From positions 1 through 34,867 of the forward strand of contig BTTF01000010.1 of the NCBI GenBank assembly GCA_036244995.1: 34,867 nt of DNA, written 5' to 3'. The notes under the pieces were generated by a model that was not told the DNA's origin, made no database searches, and was given only the letters and a program-made list of their open reading frames with translations. This document shows, in pieces, positions 24,289-32,691 of this stretch. A program made the position numbers and the translations under genes. The stretch's first letter is position 1. Every line of letters begins with the position of its first letter. Origin of the DNA: BMS3Bbin07 sp036244995 (GTDB taxonomy: Bacteria > Nitrospirota > Thermodesulfovibrionia > Thermodesulfovibrionales > JdFR-85).

Positions 24289-26103
24289 CTAATCACCAAA
24301 TGTGACCCTCAACACCTCTTCAATACTTGTAACTCCGGCTTTTATCTTGTTTAAACCGCTTCTTCTGAGTGTGTTCATTCCAAGTCTTATGGCAAGTTTC
24401 TTGAGTTCCTGTGCAGAGGCCCCCTCCAGTATCAGTTCTTTTATTTCGTCCTTGACAGGCATTACTTCATAGAGCGCCACCCTTCCCTTATATCCCGAGT
24501 TGTTGCACTCCGGACAGCCGTTACCCTTAAAAACCTTGATATCCTTTATTTCCTCTTCACCAAACCCGAGTTTTAACAATGCCGACTCGGAATGTTTCTC
24601 CTCAACCTTGCATTGCGTACATATCTTTCTTGCCAACCTCTGGGCGAGCATGAGAATTACCGAGGAGGATACCAGAAAGGGTTCTATCCCCATATTCAGA
24701 AGTCTCGTTATGGTACTTGGAGCATCATTTGTATGCAGGGTACTCAGAACAAGGTGACCTGTCAGGGCTGCCTTAACGGATATCTCCGCGGTCTCAAAGT
24801 CACGAATCTCACCCACCATTATAATATCAGGGTCCTGCCTCAGGAACGACCTCAGGGCAGATGCAAAGGTGAGGCCTATATCCTCCTTTATCTGCACCTG
24901 ATTTATGCCGTGGAAGTTGTACTCAACCGGGTCTTCGGCTGTCATTATATTATCACCGGGTTTATTGAGGTGGTTAATCGCTGAATAAAGGCTTGTTGTC
25001 TTACCGCTACCCGTGGGACCTGTAACGAGCACCATGCCGTAAGGTTTTTCAATGGCCTCCATGAAGTCCTTTAACTGCTCCTTCTCAAACCCGAGTTTGG
25101 TCATATCTACCTGGAGATTTGACTTGTCGAGTATCCTCAGGACGGTCTTCTCGCCAAAAAGGCAGGGCAGGGTAGAGACACGAAAGTCTATCTCCTTCTT
25201 CTTGCCCAGCTTTAATTTAATACGGCCATCCTGTGGCAACCGCCTCTCTGCAATATCCAGTTTTGACATGATTTTGACCCTCGAGGTCAGGGCATTCTTT
25301 ATCTTTACCGGGAGGTTCATAACAGAATACAATACACCGTCAATCCTGTATCTCACCCTCAAAGCCTTCTCATACGGTTCAATATGTATATCACTTGCGC
25401 CTGCCTTTATGGCATTGACAAAGATGCCGTTAACAAGCTTGACAATCGGGGCTTCAACCTCCCTTACAACCTCATCATCTTCCCTCTCGTCAACTGCCTC
25501 AATGGTGTCCAGGGCACTGCCGACAATCTTGTCAAACTCTTCCACATCTAATGTCGGCGACTCCTCCGACGCAATGTCATCATCCTCATCTTCCAGATCG
25601 ATATCTGTTAATGTAATATCCTGTGATTGAAGCATTGATGAAGATGCCGAAGCCCTGCTCTTTATAAGGCCGCTTCCCTTGCCGGCATAATATTTCGATA
25701 TTGCCTCAATAATGGATTCCTCAGTGGCAACAACCACTTCAACATTGTATCCGGTCATAAACTTCATGTCATCTATGGCAAATATGTTTGATGGGTCTGC
25801 CATGGCCACAGTCAGTGTGGCGCCTACCCTTGCAACAGGTATTATGAGGTACTTCTTTGCCATCTCTGCCGGGATGAGTTTCAGTACAGATGGGGCTATT
25901 GTGTAATCAGAAAGATTTATTGAAGGTACGCCAAACTGTTTACTGAGAAAAGAAACAAGCTTTTCCGTAGTAAGATAACCGAGTTTTACAAGTTTTGACC
26001 CAAGTCTGCCCCCCTCTTTTTTCTGTAAGTTAAGGGACTCCTGTAACTGCTCCTCTGTTACCAAGTTAGCAGCAAGTAAAAGTTGTCCAATCTTTGCAGC
26101 CAT
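24289..26103 (-). CDS. pilB: Type IV pilus extension ATPase
   Basis: PilB powers pilus assembly. The 604-residue protein has an N-terminal MshEN-type domain (about 1-145), which in relatives binds c-di-GMP, and an acidic linker (about 160-215). The motor domain has Walker A GPTGSGKT (362-369), Walker B DPDIIMVGE (424-432) and a His box LSTLHTND. A zinc tetracysteine is present: C495/C498 and C530/C533. The gene is first of the pilus block and its ATG has no Shine-Dalgarno; the leader is very AT-rich. Confidence 0.96.
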   Translation of the reverse strand: MAAKIGQLLLAANLVTEEQLQESLNLQKKEGGRLGSKLVKLGYLTTEKLVSFLSKQFGVPSINLSDYTIAPSVLKLIPAEMAKKYLIIPVARVGATLTVAMADPSNIFAIDDMKFMTGYNVEVVVATEESIIEAISKYYAGKGSGLIKSRASASSSMLQSQDITLTDIDLEDEDDDIASEESPTLDVEEFDKIVGSALDTIEAVDEREDDEVVREVEAPIVKLVNGIFVNAIKAGASDIHIEPYEKALRVRYRIDGVLYSVMNLPVKIKNALTSRVKIMSKLDIAERRLPQDGRIKLKLGKKKEIDFRVSTLPCLFGEKTVLRILDKSNLQVDMTKLGFEKEQLKDFMEAIEKPYGMVLVTGPTGSGKTTSLYSAINHLNKPGDNIMTAEDPVEYNFHGINQVQIKEDIGLTFASALRSFLRQDPDIIMVGEIRDFETAEISVKAALTGHLVLSTLHTNDAPSTITRLLNMGIEPFLVSSSVILMLAQRLARKICTQCKVEEKHSESALLKLGFGEEEIKDIKVFKGNGCPECNNSGYKGRVALYEVMPVKDEIKELILEGASAQELKKLAIRLGMNTLRRSGLNKIKAGVTSIEEVLRVTFGD

Positions 26104-26190
26104 TACAAATAAAATAACATAATTTCAAATAAAATGGAAGGGGGGCACATAATACAGACCGGGGAAATTTAAATTATACTCATTAATTTT

Positions 26191-26529
26191 TTAATGAACA
26201 GGGCCGGACGAGAGGAGCTTTCCTATCTCATCCATTATGACGGCATGAGATATACCCCCGTGCAGAAAGGGGCTCCCGTTTATAAGGATTACCGGAAGGG
26301 TTATCAGTCCATGACTCAGCATCTCTCGTATTTCAATAAACCTGCCCTCATCCTCAAGAAAGAGGTCAATGTATTCAACATGAACCATGCTTGGGTAATG
26401 AAAGTCCAGTGAGTTCTGAAGTTCCTCGGCAATTGCCTGATTATTAACCGACTCATCAATCGATGAGTCGCTGAAGAGCACATCCTCAAAAGGATTATCC
26501 AGTATCTGTATAAATATTCTCTGTAGCAT
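26191..26529 (-). CDS. Small thioredoxin-fold-like protein without a CXXC motif
   Basis: I do not recognise this 112-residue protein with certainty. The pattern of an N-terminal strand (QRIFIQIL), an acidic helix, a strand near HVEYIDLF, then LPVILINGSPFLHGGISHAVIMDEIGKLL resembles the C-terminal half of thioredoxin-fold proteins, including the cis-Pro before the strand. It has no cysteine at all, so it would not be a redox enzyme; YuzD/DUF1462-like proteins are the closest resemblance I can offer. The gene lies between panC and pilB on the same strand, with 36 and 87 bp gaps. An AATAAT lies 7 nt upstream of its ATG and no Shine-Dalgarno is visible. Confidence 0.6.
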   Translation of the reverse strand: MLQRIFIQILDNPFEDVLFSDSSIDESVNNQAIAEELQNSLDFHYPSMVHVEYIDLFLEDEGRFIEIREMLSHGLITLPVILINGSPFLHGGISHAVIMDEIGKLLSSGPVH

Positions 26530-26565
26530 ATATTTAATTATTGAGGTCCGGCATCAACCGTTACC

Positions 26566-27453
26566 CTAATTACCCCCTTTTATTCCGGTTATTTCAACCA
26601 GTTCGTTGTCAATCAGTCTTGCCTTGCCTATCCTGACGGCTATAGCCAGCAGGATATTCTTTTTCCTGTACATAGTAATCTTCAGCGAGGATATATCTTC
26701 AAGTGTTCCGGGGTCAAAAGCAGAGGCATACTGAACTTCCTTCACAAGGGGCTCTGTTGAGAGAGTGTTTTCCATAAAGGATTTGACCTCACCGAAAGTG
26801 ATATTTCCGGAAACAACCATCTTTTTTGCCTCGCAGAGAGTTCTGTAAATGACAGTTGCAGCATTTCTCTCCTCAGGTGAAAGATATCGGTTTCGAGAAC
26901 TCATTGCAAGGCCATCCGCTTCCCTTACCGTAGGGCACATAACCGTTTCAGTGTCAATATTCAAGTCTCTCACCAATTGCCTTATAATCAGGAATTGCTG
27001 AAAATCCTTCCGGCCGAAGTAGGCCCTTGTCGGCCTTACAATATTCAGCAGCTTTGTTACAACCGTTGCCACACCCCTGAAGTGACCCGGCCTGAAATGT
27101 CCGCAGAGCTTGTCAGCAAGGTACTCAACATTGACATACGTAGCAAAACCCTCGGGATAGATGTTTTCAACCCCGGGCATGAACAGGATGTCAACCCCCG
27201 CCTTCTTTAATTCAGCCATATCATCTTCCACATTTCGGGGATAGCGGCTGAAGTCCCCGGATGGTTCAAACTGCATGGGGTTAACGAAGATACTCGCTAT
27301 CGATATATCGTTTTCCTCTCTGCATCTCTGGATAAGGCTCAGGTGACCCTCATGGAGTGCGCCCATGGTTGGAACAAAACCGATGGAGTTGCCCCTGTGA
27401 AGATACTCCTTTACAGTCTGCTGCATTACCCGTGAATTTCTGATTAGCTCCAA
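26566..27453 (-). CDS. panC: Pantothenate synthetase
   Basis: PanC joins D-pantoate and beta-alanine with ATP to make pantothenate, the coenzyme A precursor. The 295-residue protein has PTMGALHEGH (28-37), which contains the HIGH-type site HEGH, the pantoate-binding region around FVNPMQF, FGRKDFQQ, and MSSRNRYL for the KMSKS-like loop. The start is TTG at 27453, 7 nt after GAGGAGG; this start is inside the end of ispG and overlaps it by 10 bp, so translation is probably coupled. A later ATG (MQQTVKE) is possible but would remove the usual N-terminal strand. Confidence 0.95.
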   Translation of the reverse strand: MELIRNSRVMQQTVKEYLHRGNSIGFVPTMGALHEGHLSLIQRCREENDISIASIFVNPMQFEPSGDFSRYPRNVEDDMAELKKAGVDILFMPGVENIYPEGFATYVNVEYLADKLCGHFRPGHFRGVATVVTKLLNIVRPTRAYFGRKDFQQFLIIRQLVRDLNIDTETVMCPTVREADGLAMSSRNRYLSPEERNAATVIYRTLCEAKKMVVSGNITFGEVKSFMENTLSTEPLVKEVQYASAFDPGTLEDISSLKITMYRKKNILLAIAVRIGKARLIDNELVEITGIKGGN

Positions 27454-28508
27454 CCCGCGTCCTCCTCAACAGCCTCCATGAGGGCATCTATCAACTCTTC
27501 TTCCTTCACCCTTTTTATAAGCTTTCCCTTTTTGAATACGATTCCCTCACCCTTTCCTCCGGCTATGCCGAAATCGGCCTCCCGGGCCTCACCGGGACCA
27601 TTAACAACACAGCCCATAACCGCCACGGTCAGGGGAGACGAGGCCCCCTGGAGGTTTTTCTGTATCCTTTTTGCAATCCTTATTATGTCAAGATTACACC
27701 TGCCGCATGTGGGACAGGAGATGATATTTACGCCCCGCTGTCTCAGGTCAAGGGATTTCAGTATCTCGTAGGCGACCTCTACCTCCACCCTGGACGGTGC
27801 AGTAAGAGAGACCCTTATCGTATCGCCTATCCCCTCGTTAAGGAGTATGCCGATACCTGCAGCACTCTTGACAACCCCGACAGGCGGGGGACCGGCTTCT
27901 GTGATTCCTATATGCAGGGGATAGTCAAACCTTTTGGAAAAAGACCTGTAGGCATCAACGGTAAGGGGAACTCCCGAGCCTTTCAACGATACCTTTATGA
28001 GCCTGAAGTCCATGTCCTCAAGTATTTCTATGTGTCTGGCCGCACTCTCAACCAGTGCCTCAGGTGTTGGACGGCCATGCTTTTTCAGGATATCCTTTTC
28101 AAGGGAACCCGAATTTACCCCGATCCTGATCGGCACCCCGTGCTCTCCGGCGGCCTTAACAACCTCTTTCACCTTCCACTTTGCACCAATATTGCCGGGA
28201 TTTATCCTCAGCCCGTTCACACCCTGGTTTATTGACTCAAGAGCAAGTCTCCAGTCAAAATGTATGTCTGCTATCATGGGAATGCTTACCTGTCTTTTAA
28301 TACTGCCGATTGCCCTTGCAGCTTCAATGTCCGGTACGGCCAGCCGGATAATCTCACACCCCGCCCGTTCAAGACCCCGTATCTGTCTTGCCGTAGCCTT
28401 TACATCCCTGGTGTCGGTCTTTGTCATGGACTGCACAGAGATTGGCGCATCTCCACCAACAGGGACCGGGCCCACAAATATCTTTCTTGTTTTCCTGCGT
28501 TTAATCAT
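27444..28508 (-). CDS. ispG: 4-hydroxy-3-methylbut-2-en-1-yl diphosphate synthase
   Basis: IspG reductively converts MEcPP to HMBPP, the penultimate step of the MEP isoprenoid pathway, using a [4Fe-4S] cluster. The 354-residue protein carries the cluster ligands C265 and C268 (CPTCGRC) and C300, with E307 in VVNGPGE, the same pattern as the E. coli enzyme (C270, C273, C305, E312). The N-terminal TIM barrel includes PMIADIHFDW and GVNGLRINPGNIG. No Shine-Dalgarno is visible, but a perfect TATAAT lies 6 nt upstream of the ATG. It follows mltG by 27 bp and overlaps panC. Confidence 0.96.
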   Translation of the reverse strand: MIKRRKTRKIFVGPVPVGGDAPISVQSMTKTDTRDVKATARQIRGLERAGCEIIRLAVPDIEAARAIGSIKRQVSIPMIADIHFDWRLALESINQGVNGLRINPGNIGAKWKVKEVVKAAGEHGVPIRIGVNSGSLEKDILKKHGRPTPEALVESAARHIEILEDMDFRLIKVSLKGSGVPLTVDAYRSFSKRFDYPLHIGITEAGPPPVGVVKSAAGIGILLNEGIGDTIRVSLTAPSRVEVEVAYEILKSLDLRQRGVNIISCPTCGRCNLDIIRIAKRIQKNLQGASSPLTVAVMGCVVNGPGEAREADFGIAGGKGEGIVFKKGKLIKRVKEEELIDALMEAVEEDAGWS

Positions 28509-28514
28509 AATGTA

Positions 28515-28520
28515 ATTATA
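28515..28520 (-). promoter_or_regulatory. -10 element abutting ispG
   Basis: On the minus strand a perfect TATAAT is followed by 6 nt and the ispG ATG. There is no ribosome-binding site, so a transcript from here would be leaderless. The -35 region (inside the end of mltG) is weak, so this is a candidate only. Confidence 0.4.
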
Positions 28521-28535
28521 ACCATTAATAAGTGC

Positions 28536-29546
28536 CTACTTGCCCTGCTTTACCGCCCGGTACAACATAACGGCCTTTCTGTGCTCTGCCTCTGTTGCGG
28601 AGAAGCGGTGCCTGCCGTTATTGTCAGAGACAAAGAAGAGGAACGGCACATCTGCCGGATACAGTGCCGCCATAATAGACTTCAACCCCGGAGAAGCAAT
28701 GGGGCCCGGTGGAAGTCCACGTATAACATATGTATTATAAGGAGATACTCTCTTCAGGTCTTTGGTCGTGATAACACCCGAGGGGTCTTTGAATCCATAA
28801 ATACTTGTCGGGTCTGACTGAAGGGGCATTCCCCTCTTCAGTCTGTTATGGAATACCGCCGAGATGATGGGGCGCTCATCATCAACCCTGGCCTCCTTTT
28901 CAATTATAGAGGCAAGGGTCAGCACCTCTCTCTCTGTAAGGCCCAAAGCCTCAGCCCTGTCTCTCATCTCCGGGGTAAAATGTCTCCTCATCTCGGCAAC
29001 TAATCTCTTCAAGACATCCTCCGGGGGCATGCCCCTTGGGAAACTGTAAGTATCAGGGAAAATATATCCCTCAATTGATGGAGCGTCAATATTCATACTG
29101 TCAAGGAACTCCCTGTTATAGGCGAGCCTGAAAAATTCCTCCTCTGTAATAATCCCTGCTGCATCAAGGGTCCTTGCAATCTGCCGGATATTATAACCCT
29201 CAGGAATGGTTACATCAAATTCCACGACCCGTCCTGATATCAGGGCATTAATTACTTCAAGAGGTGATACAGGGCCGCTGAATTCATAGAGACCCGTCTT
29301 TATCTTTCTATCAATACGGGTTATCCTGCCTAAAAGAAGGACGATATTTTTATCCCTGATCAGGCCCTGTTCCTGAAGTCTCTGAAGTGTTTCAGAAAAG
29401 GTCATTCCCTTCTTCACATATACCTCTACAGGTTTTTTTATATTCAGCGGGACAAGGATATTAAGGAATAAATAGATAATAAAGGTTACTATTGAGAGAA
29501 GGAAGCCTATGGTAATGGAACTCTTCAGCCTGGTAGACATGTGCAT
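28536..29546 (-). CDS. mltG: Endolytic murein transglycosylase
   Basis: MltG (YceG-like) cuts nascent peptidoglycan chains in the periplasm and sets glycan length. The 336-residue protein has one N-terminal membrane segment (about 10-33), a LysM-like region with VKKGMTFSETL, and the YceG catalytic domain. The catalytic glutamate sits in LASIIEKEA as E218, the same position number as in E. coli MltG. ATGs at 29546 and 29540 are both possible. It is separated from groEL by a strong terminator and so must have its own promoter; ispG follows it. Confidence 0.95.
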   Translation of the reverse strand: MHMSTRLKSSITIGFLLSIVTFIIYLFLNILVPLNIKKPVEVYVKKGMTFSETLQRLQEQGLIRDKNIVLLLGRITRIDRKIKTGLYEFSGPVSPLEVINALISGRVVEFDVTIPEGYNIRQIARTLDAAGIITEEEFFRLAYNREFLDSMNIDAPSIEGYIFPDTYSFPRGMPPEDVLKRLVAEMRRHFTPEMRDRAEALGLTEREVLTLASIIEKEARVDDERPIISAVFHNRLKRGMPLQSDPTSIYGFKDPSGVITTKDLKRVSPYNTYVIRGLPPGPIASPGLKSIMAALYPADVPFLFFVSDNNGRHRFSATEAEHRKAVMLYRAVKQGK

Positions 29547-29580
29547 TTATAAGGATAACACAAGAAGAAAGATTGTGTAT

Positions 29581-29619
29581 AAAAGCAGACAGGGGCTTTA
29601 ACAGCCCCTGCCTGTTTTT
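29581..29619. terminator. Intrinsic terminator after groEL (bidirectional)
   Basis: CAGGGGCT (29590-29597) and AGCCCCTG (29603-29610) form an 8-bp stem around the loop TTAAC. One A/C mismatch away, the stem continues with CAG (29586-29588) pairing CTG (29612-29614) and an A-run (29581-29584) opposite a T-run (29615-29619). On the minus strand it ends in TGCTTTTA, so it can terminate groEL transcripts. Confidence 0.85.
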
Positions 29620-29638
29620 CCCTCTCTCATATAACTTT

Positions 29639-31273
29639 TTAGTACATATCCATTCCGCCGCCAGGGGGCATACCTGAAGGCATCGGAGCTTCCTTCTCAG
29701 GGATATCCGTAACCATAACTTCGGTGGTCAGCATAAGGGATGCCACAGAGGCGGCATTCTGTAATGCTGTCCTGGTCACCTTTGTGGGATCGATAATCCC
29801 TGCCTCTATCATATCAGTAAACTGCTCACTCTGGGCGTCAAACCCGTAGTTTATGTCTTTTGAATCTTTCACCTTTTCAACGATTATAGCACCCTCCATG
29901 CCGGCGTTGACTACAATCTGCTTGATCGGCTCTTCAAGGGCCTTCCTGACTATGCCAACTCCAATCTGCTGGTCACCTTCAAGCTTGAGAGCGTCTATGG
30001 CGGGGAGGCATCTCAGCAGTGCCACTCCACCGCCGGGGATGATACCCTCTTCAACCGCTGCCCTTGTTGCATGTAATGCGTCTTCAACCCTGGCCTTCTT
30101 CTCCTTCATCTCGGTCTCGGTTGCAGCGCCTACATTGATAACGGCAACACCGCCGGCCAGTTTTGCAAGACGCTCCTGGAGCTTCTCCCTGTCGTAATCT
30201 GAAGTGGTCTCTTCCATCTGTGTCTTTATCTGCTTGATGCGGCCCTGGATACTTGAAGTATCTCCTGCACCTTCAACAATGGTGGTGTTTTCCTTGTCAA
30301 CGGTTATTTTCTTGGCACGGCCAAGGTCGTTGATCTTGACGGCTTCAAGTTTCATGCCGAGGTCTTCCGAGATTACGGTGCCACCTGTAAGAATGGCTAT
30401 ATCCTCAAGCATGGCCTTTCTCCTGTCTCCAAAGCCAGGTGCCTTAACAGCGCAAATCTGCAGGGTGCCGCGGAGCTTGTTGACCACCAGGGTTGCAAGG
30501 GCCTCACCATCTACGTCTTCAGCAAGAATAAGTAAGGGCCTGCCCATCTTTGCTATCTGCTCAAGCAGGGGAATCAGATCACGCATGCTTGATACCTTCT
30601 TGTCGTGAATCAGGATGTAGGCATCCTCAAGGCTACACTCCATCCTTTCGGGGTCTGTTATAAAATAAGGTGAGACATAACCCCTGTCAAACTGCATACC
30701 CTCAACAATATCGAGTGTTGTGGCCATGCTCTTTGCCTCTTCAACGGTTATAACTCCATCCTTGCCCACCTTGTCCATTGCATCGGAAATAAGTTCACCG
30801 ATTGAAGGGTCACTGTTTGCCGAGATCGTGCCTACCTGGGCTATCTCCTTCTTGTCCTGCACCGGGTTGCTCATCTTCTTCAGCTCATCAACAGCCACTT
30901 CAACGGCCTTCTCGATTCCCCTCTTGAGGTCCATGGGGTTTGAACCGGCGGTAACATTCTTCATTCCCTCTCTGTAAAGTGCATAGGCAATGACCGTTGC
31001 AGTGGTTGTACCGTCACCTGCAGCGTCAGAGGTCTTTGAAGCTACCTCCCTGACAAGCTGTGCCCCCATATTCTCAAAGGGATCCTTGAGTTCAATCTCC
31101 TTTGCCACTGTCACGCCGTCTTTTGTGATAGTGGGTGCGCCAAACTTCCTGTCGATTATTACATTCCTTCCCTTGGGTCCCAGTGTTGCCTTTACTGCAT
31201 CTGTTAGAAGCGTAACACCTTTAAGAATAGCCTGTCTCGCCTCCTCATTGAAATACAACTGTTTTGCAGCCAT
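29639..31273 (-). CDS. groEL: Chaperonin GroEL (60 kDa)
   Basis: GroEL forms the double-ring ATP-driven folding chamber with GroES. The 544-residue protein shows the ATP-site blocks TLGPKGRNV and GDGTTTATV, the apical region KKVSSMRDLIPLLEQ, GGGVALLR and the Gly/Met-rich tail PSGMPPGGGMDMY. AAAGGAGG precedes the ATG. It is the second gene of the CIRCE-controlled groESL operon, 72 bp after groES, and is followed by a strong terminator. Confidence 0.99.
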   Translation of the reverse strand: MAAKQLYFNEEARQAILKGVTLLTDAVKATLGPKGRNVIIDRKFGAPTITKDGVTVAKEIELKDPFENMGAQLVREVASKTSDAAGDGTTTATVIAYALYREGMKNVTAGSNPMDLKRGIEKAVEVAVDELKKMSNPVQDKKEIAQVGTISANSDPSIGELISDAMDKVGKDGVITVEEAKSMATTLDIVEGMQFDRGYVSPYFITDPERMECSLEDAYILIHDKKVSSMRDLIPLLEQIAKMGRPLLILAEDVDGEALATLVVNKLRGTLQICAVKAPGFGDRRKAMLEDIAILTGGTVISEDLGMKLEAVKINDLGRAKKITVDKENTTIVEGAGDTSSIQGRIKQIKTQMEETTSDYDREKLQERLAKLAGGVAVINVGAATETEMKEKKARVEDALHATRAAVEEGIIPGGGVALLRCLPAIDALKLEGDQQIGVGIVRKALEEPIKQIVVNAGMEGAIIVEKVKDSKDINYGFDAQSEQFTDMIEAGIIDPTKVTRTALQNAASVASLMLTTEVMVTDIPEKEAPMPSGMPPGGGMDMY

Positions 31274-31345
31274 ACCCTTAATCCTCCTTTAATTTTAGAA
31301 AATTCTGTCTGCGTAGTCTCTGGATTGATTAAATCCTGAATCCGG

Positions 31346-31606
31346 TTATTCAACTATTCCAAGGATATCTTCTTCCTTGATGATCAGGTGCTCCGAACCG
31401 TTCATCTTTATCTTTGAGCCTGAGTATCTGTCGAACATCACCTCATCACCAACCTTGACCTCTTTTACCTCGGAACCAACAGCCTCAATCTTCCCCCTCT
31501 GGGGTTTCTCCTTTGCAGTTTCAGGCACATAAATGCCTCCTGGAGTCTTCTCAACATCCTCTGTGTAAGAGATAAATACCCGGTCTTTCAATGGCTTGAA
31601 CTTCAT
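31346..31606 (-). CDS. groES: Co-chaperonin GroES
   Basis: GroES is the heptameric lid of GroEL. The true start is ATG 31606 behind AAAGGAG, giving 86 residues (MKFKPLKDRVFI). The frame is open for 33 codons upstream to 31705, but that stretch is 5' leader. The mobile loop is present (EKTPGGIYVPE), with PQRGKIEAVG after it. The operon is transcribed leftwards from a promoter that overlaps a perfect CIRCE operator. Confidence 0.98.
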   Translation of the reverse strand: MKFKPLKDRVFISYTEDVEKTPGGIYVPETAKEKPQRGKIEAVGSEVKEVKVGDEVMFDRYSGSKIKMNGSEHLIIKEEDILGIVE

Positions 31607-31712
31607 AGACACCTCTCCTTTCTTGATGGTTTTTGGTTTTAGAGGCCTCGCCTCATGTTTGTAATCCAAATGCTTCATCCTGATTTCACAACCATAATGA
31701 AGCACTCACTTG

Positions 31713-31739
31713 TTAGCACTCGCTTCTATTGAGTGCTAA
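31713..31739. promoter_or_regulatory. CIRCE operator (HrcA binding site)
   Basis: TTAGCACTC (31713-31721), 9 bp, GAGTGCTAA (31731-31739): both arms match the CIRCE consensus perfectly. It overlaps the groES -10 box, so bound HrcA should block transcription; heat inactivation of HrcA releases it. An extra half-site-like AGCACTCA (31701-31708) lies beside it. Confidence 0.97.
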
Positions 31740-31767
31740 TATACTCATTTCAGGACGTAATAGGCAA
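31738..31767 (-). promoter_or_regulatory. groES-groEL promoter
   Basis: On the minus strand TTGCCT (plus 31767-31762) is followed after 18 bp by TATATT (plus 31743-31738). The -10 runs into the first arm of CIRCE. This looks like a housekeeping-type promoter under repressor control. Confidence 0.7.
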
Positions 31768-31820
31768 GGGCGCATAAGGTGAAATATTCCTCTTGAATGG
31801 CAAATATCTCAAAATTTCAG

Positions 31821-31847
31821 AAAAAAGCTCCTGATATCGGATTTTTT
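31821..31847. terminator. Weak terminator-like structure after the zinc-ribbon/receiver gene
   Basis: An A-run (31821-31826) and a T-run (31842-31847) flank a short TCCT/GGA stem around GATATC. It overlaps the stop codon of the minus-strand gene. The stem is short, so termination is uncertain. Confidence 0.3.
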
Positions 31848-32685
31848 AACCTTCCAGTTCTTTTTTCTTCCTTTCTATAAACTCTTCTACCTCCTCCTGG
31901 AAAAAGTCACCTTTATCCCTGACTTCCTGAGCTATCCTCATTTGATAAAGTTTAAACCCCTCCGTGAGTTGAGATTTAAAGACCTCCCGGAAGGTCCCTG
32001 ACCCGATGGCCTCGTTAACCCTCTCGGGATTGTAAATAAAGATGTCGGAAAGGACTGTGCGAATAAATCTCCTCGCCCTCTCAATCCCTTCATCGGGCAA
32101 TGGTTTTGTCGCAGATGGAGATTCCGGCTTCTCCGTTAATGGTGAGGAGACCTGTTCCTCTGCCGTTGGCTTCTCTTTCTTCAGGTTGTTAATCTTCCTT
32201 ATAAGGTTTTCCTCAATTTCATCTTCTTCAATATAGTCATCAGCCCCATAAAGTGTGGATGGCGGGCGCTTGTATTTGCTCTTGTCATATACACTGGGCA
32301 CAAGAATAATCCCTATATCCTCTGTCTCCGGCCTGCCCTTGAGCCTCCGGCATACTTCAAAACCATATATCTTTGGAAGGGCAACGTCAATAACTGCAAT
32401 GAAGGGGAGTCTGTTCAGGGCCGTGACCATTGCCTCAATACCATCCATAACAGTAATAACATCATACCCCTCTGCGCGAAGGAGTTTTTCAGCCTTTTCC
32501 GCAACAGCCTCGTCGGAATGGGCTACCATTACCAGGTTTTTGTTGATTTCCGTTGCCTTTTTCTGCGGCTTCCTGACCAGGAGCACACTGCTGCATCTCG
32601 GACAGCGAAACCTGCTACCGGCCGGCGATACCTTTTCATCCGAAATCTTCAATTTTGTCCTGCACTTCGGGCATATTACTACCAT
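31846..32685 (-). CDS. Zinc-ribbon plus receiver-domain protein
   Basis: The 279-residue protein begins with an MJ0042-type zinc ribbon (C5/C8 and C28/C31), followed by a CheY-like receiver (about 51-165) with the phospho-acceptor D100 in AVIDVALPKIYGFE. After a Pro/Ser-rich linker (about 170-198), a charged helical C-terminal region of 80 residues follows (RARRFIRTVLSDIF to ERKKKELEG). It has no recognised output domain. The start is ATG 32685 with GAAGGAGG 6 nt upstream, and the leader can form two alternative hairpins over it. No kinase is adjacent. The zinc ribbon may bind RNA, DNA or protein; the partner is unknown. Confidence 0.82.
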   Translation of the reverse strand: MVVICPKCRTKLKISDEKVSPAGSRFRCPRCSSVLLVRKPQKKATEINKNLVMVAHSDEAVAEKAEKLLRAEGYDVITVMDGIEAMVTALNRLPFIAVIDVALPKIYGFEVCRRLKGRPETEDIGIILVPSVYDKSKYKRPPSTLYGADDYIEEDEIEENLIRKINNLKKEKPTAEEQVSSPLTEKPESPSATKPLPDEGIERARRFIRTVLSDIFIYNPERVNEAIGSGTFREVFKSQLTEGFKLYQMRIAQEVRDKGDFFQEEVEEFIERKKKELEG

Positions 32686-32691
32686 GTTTTA

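Noticed and set aside
28260..28817. Plus-strand open frame over mltG and ispG
   Set aside because: It is antisense to two well-supported genes and has no recognisable motif.
31607..31705. Longer N terminus for groES
   Set aside because: It is untranslated leader: the GroES family begins at MKFKPLKDRV, which has its own strong ribosome site.
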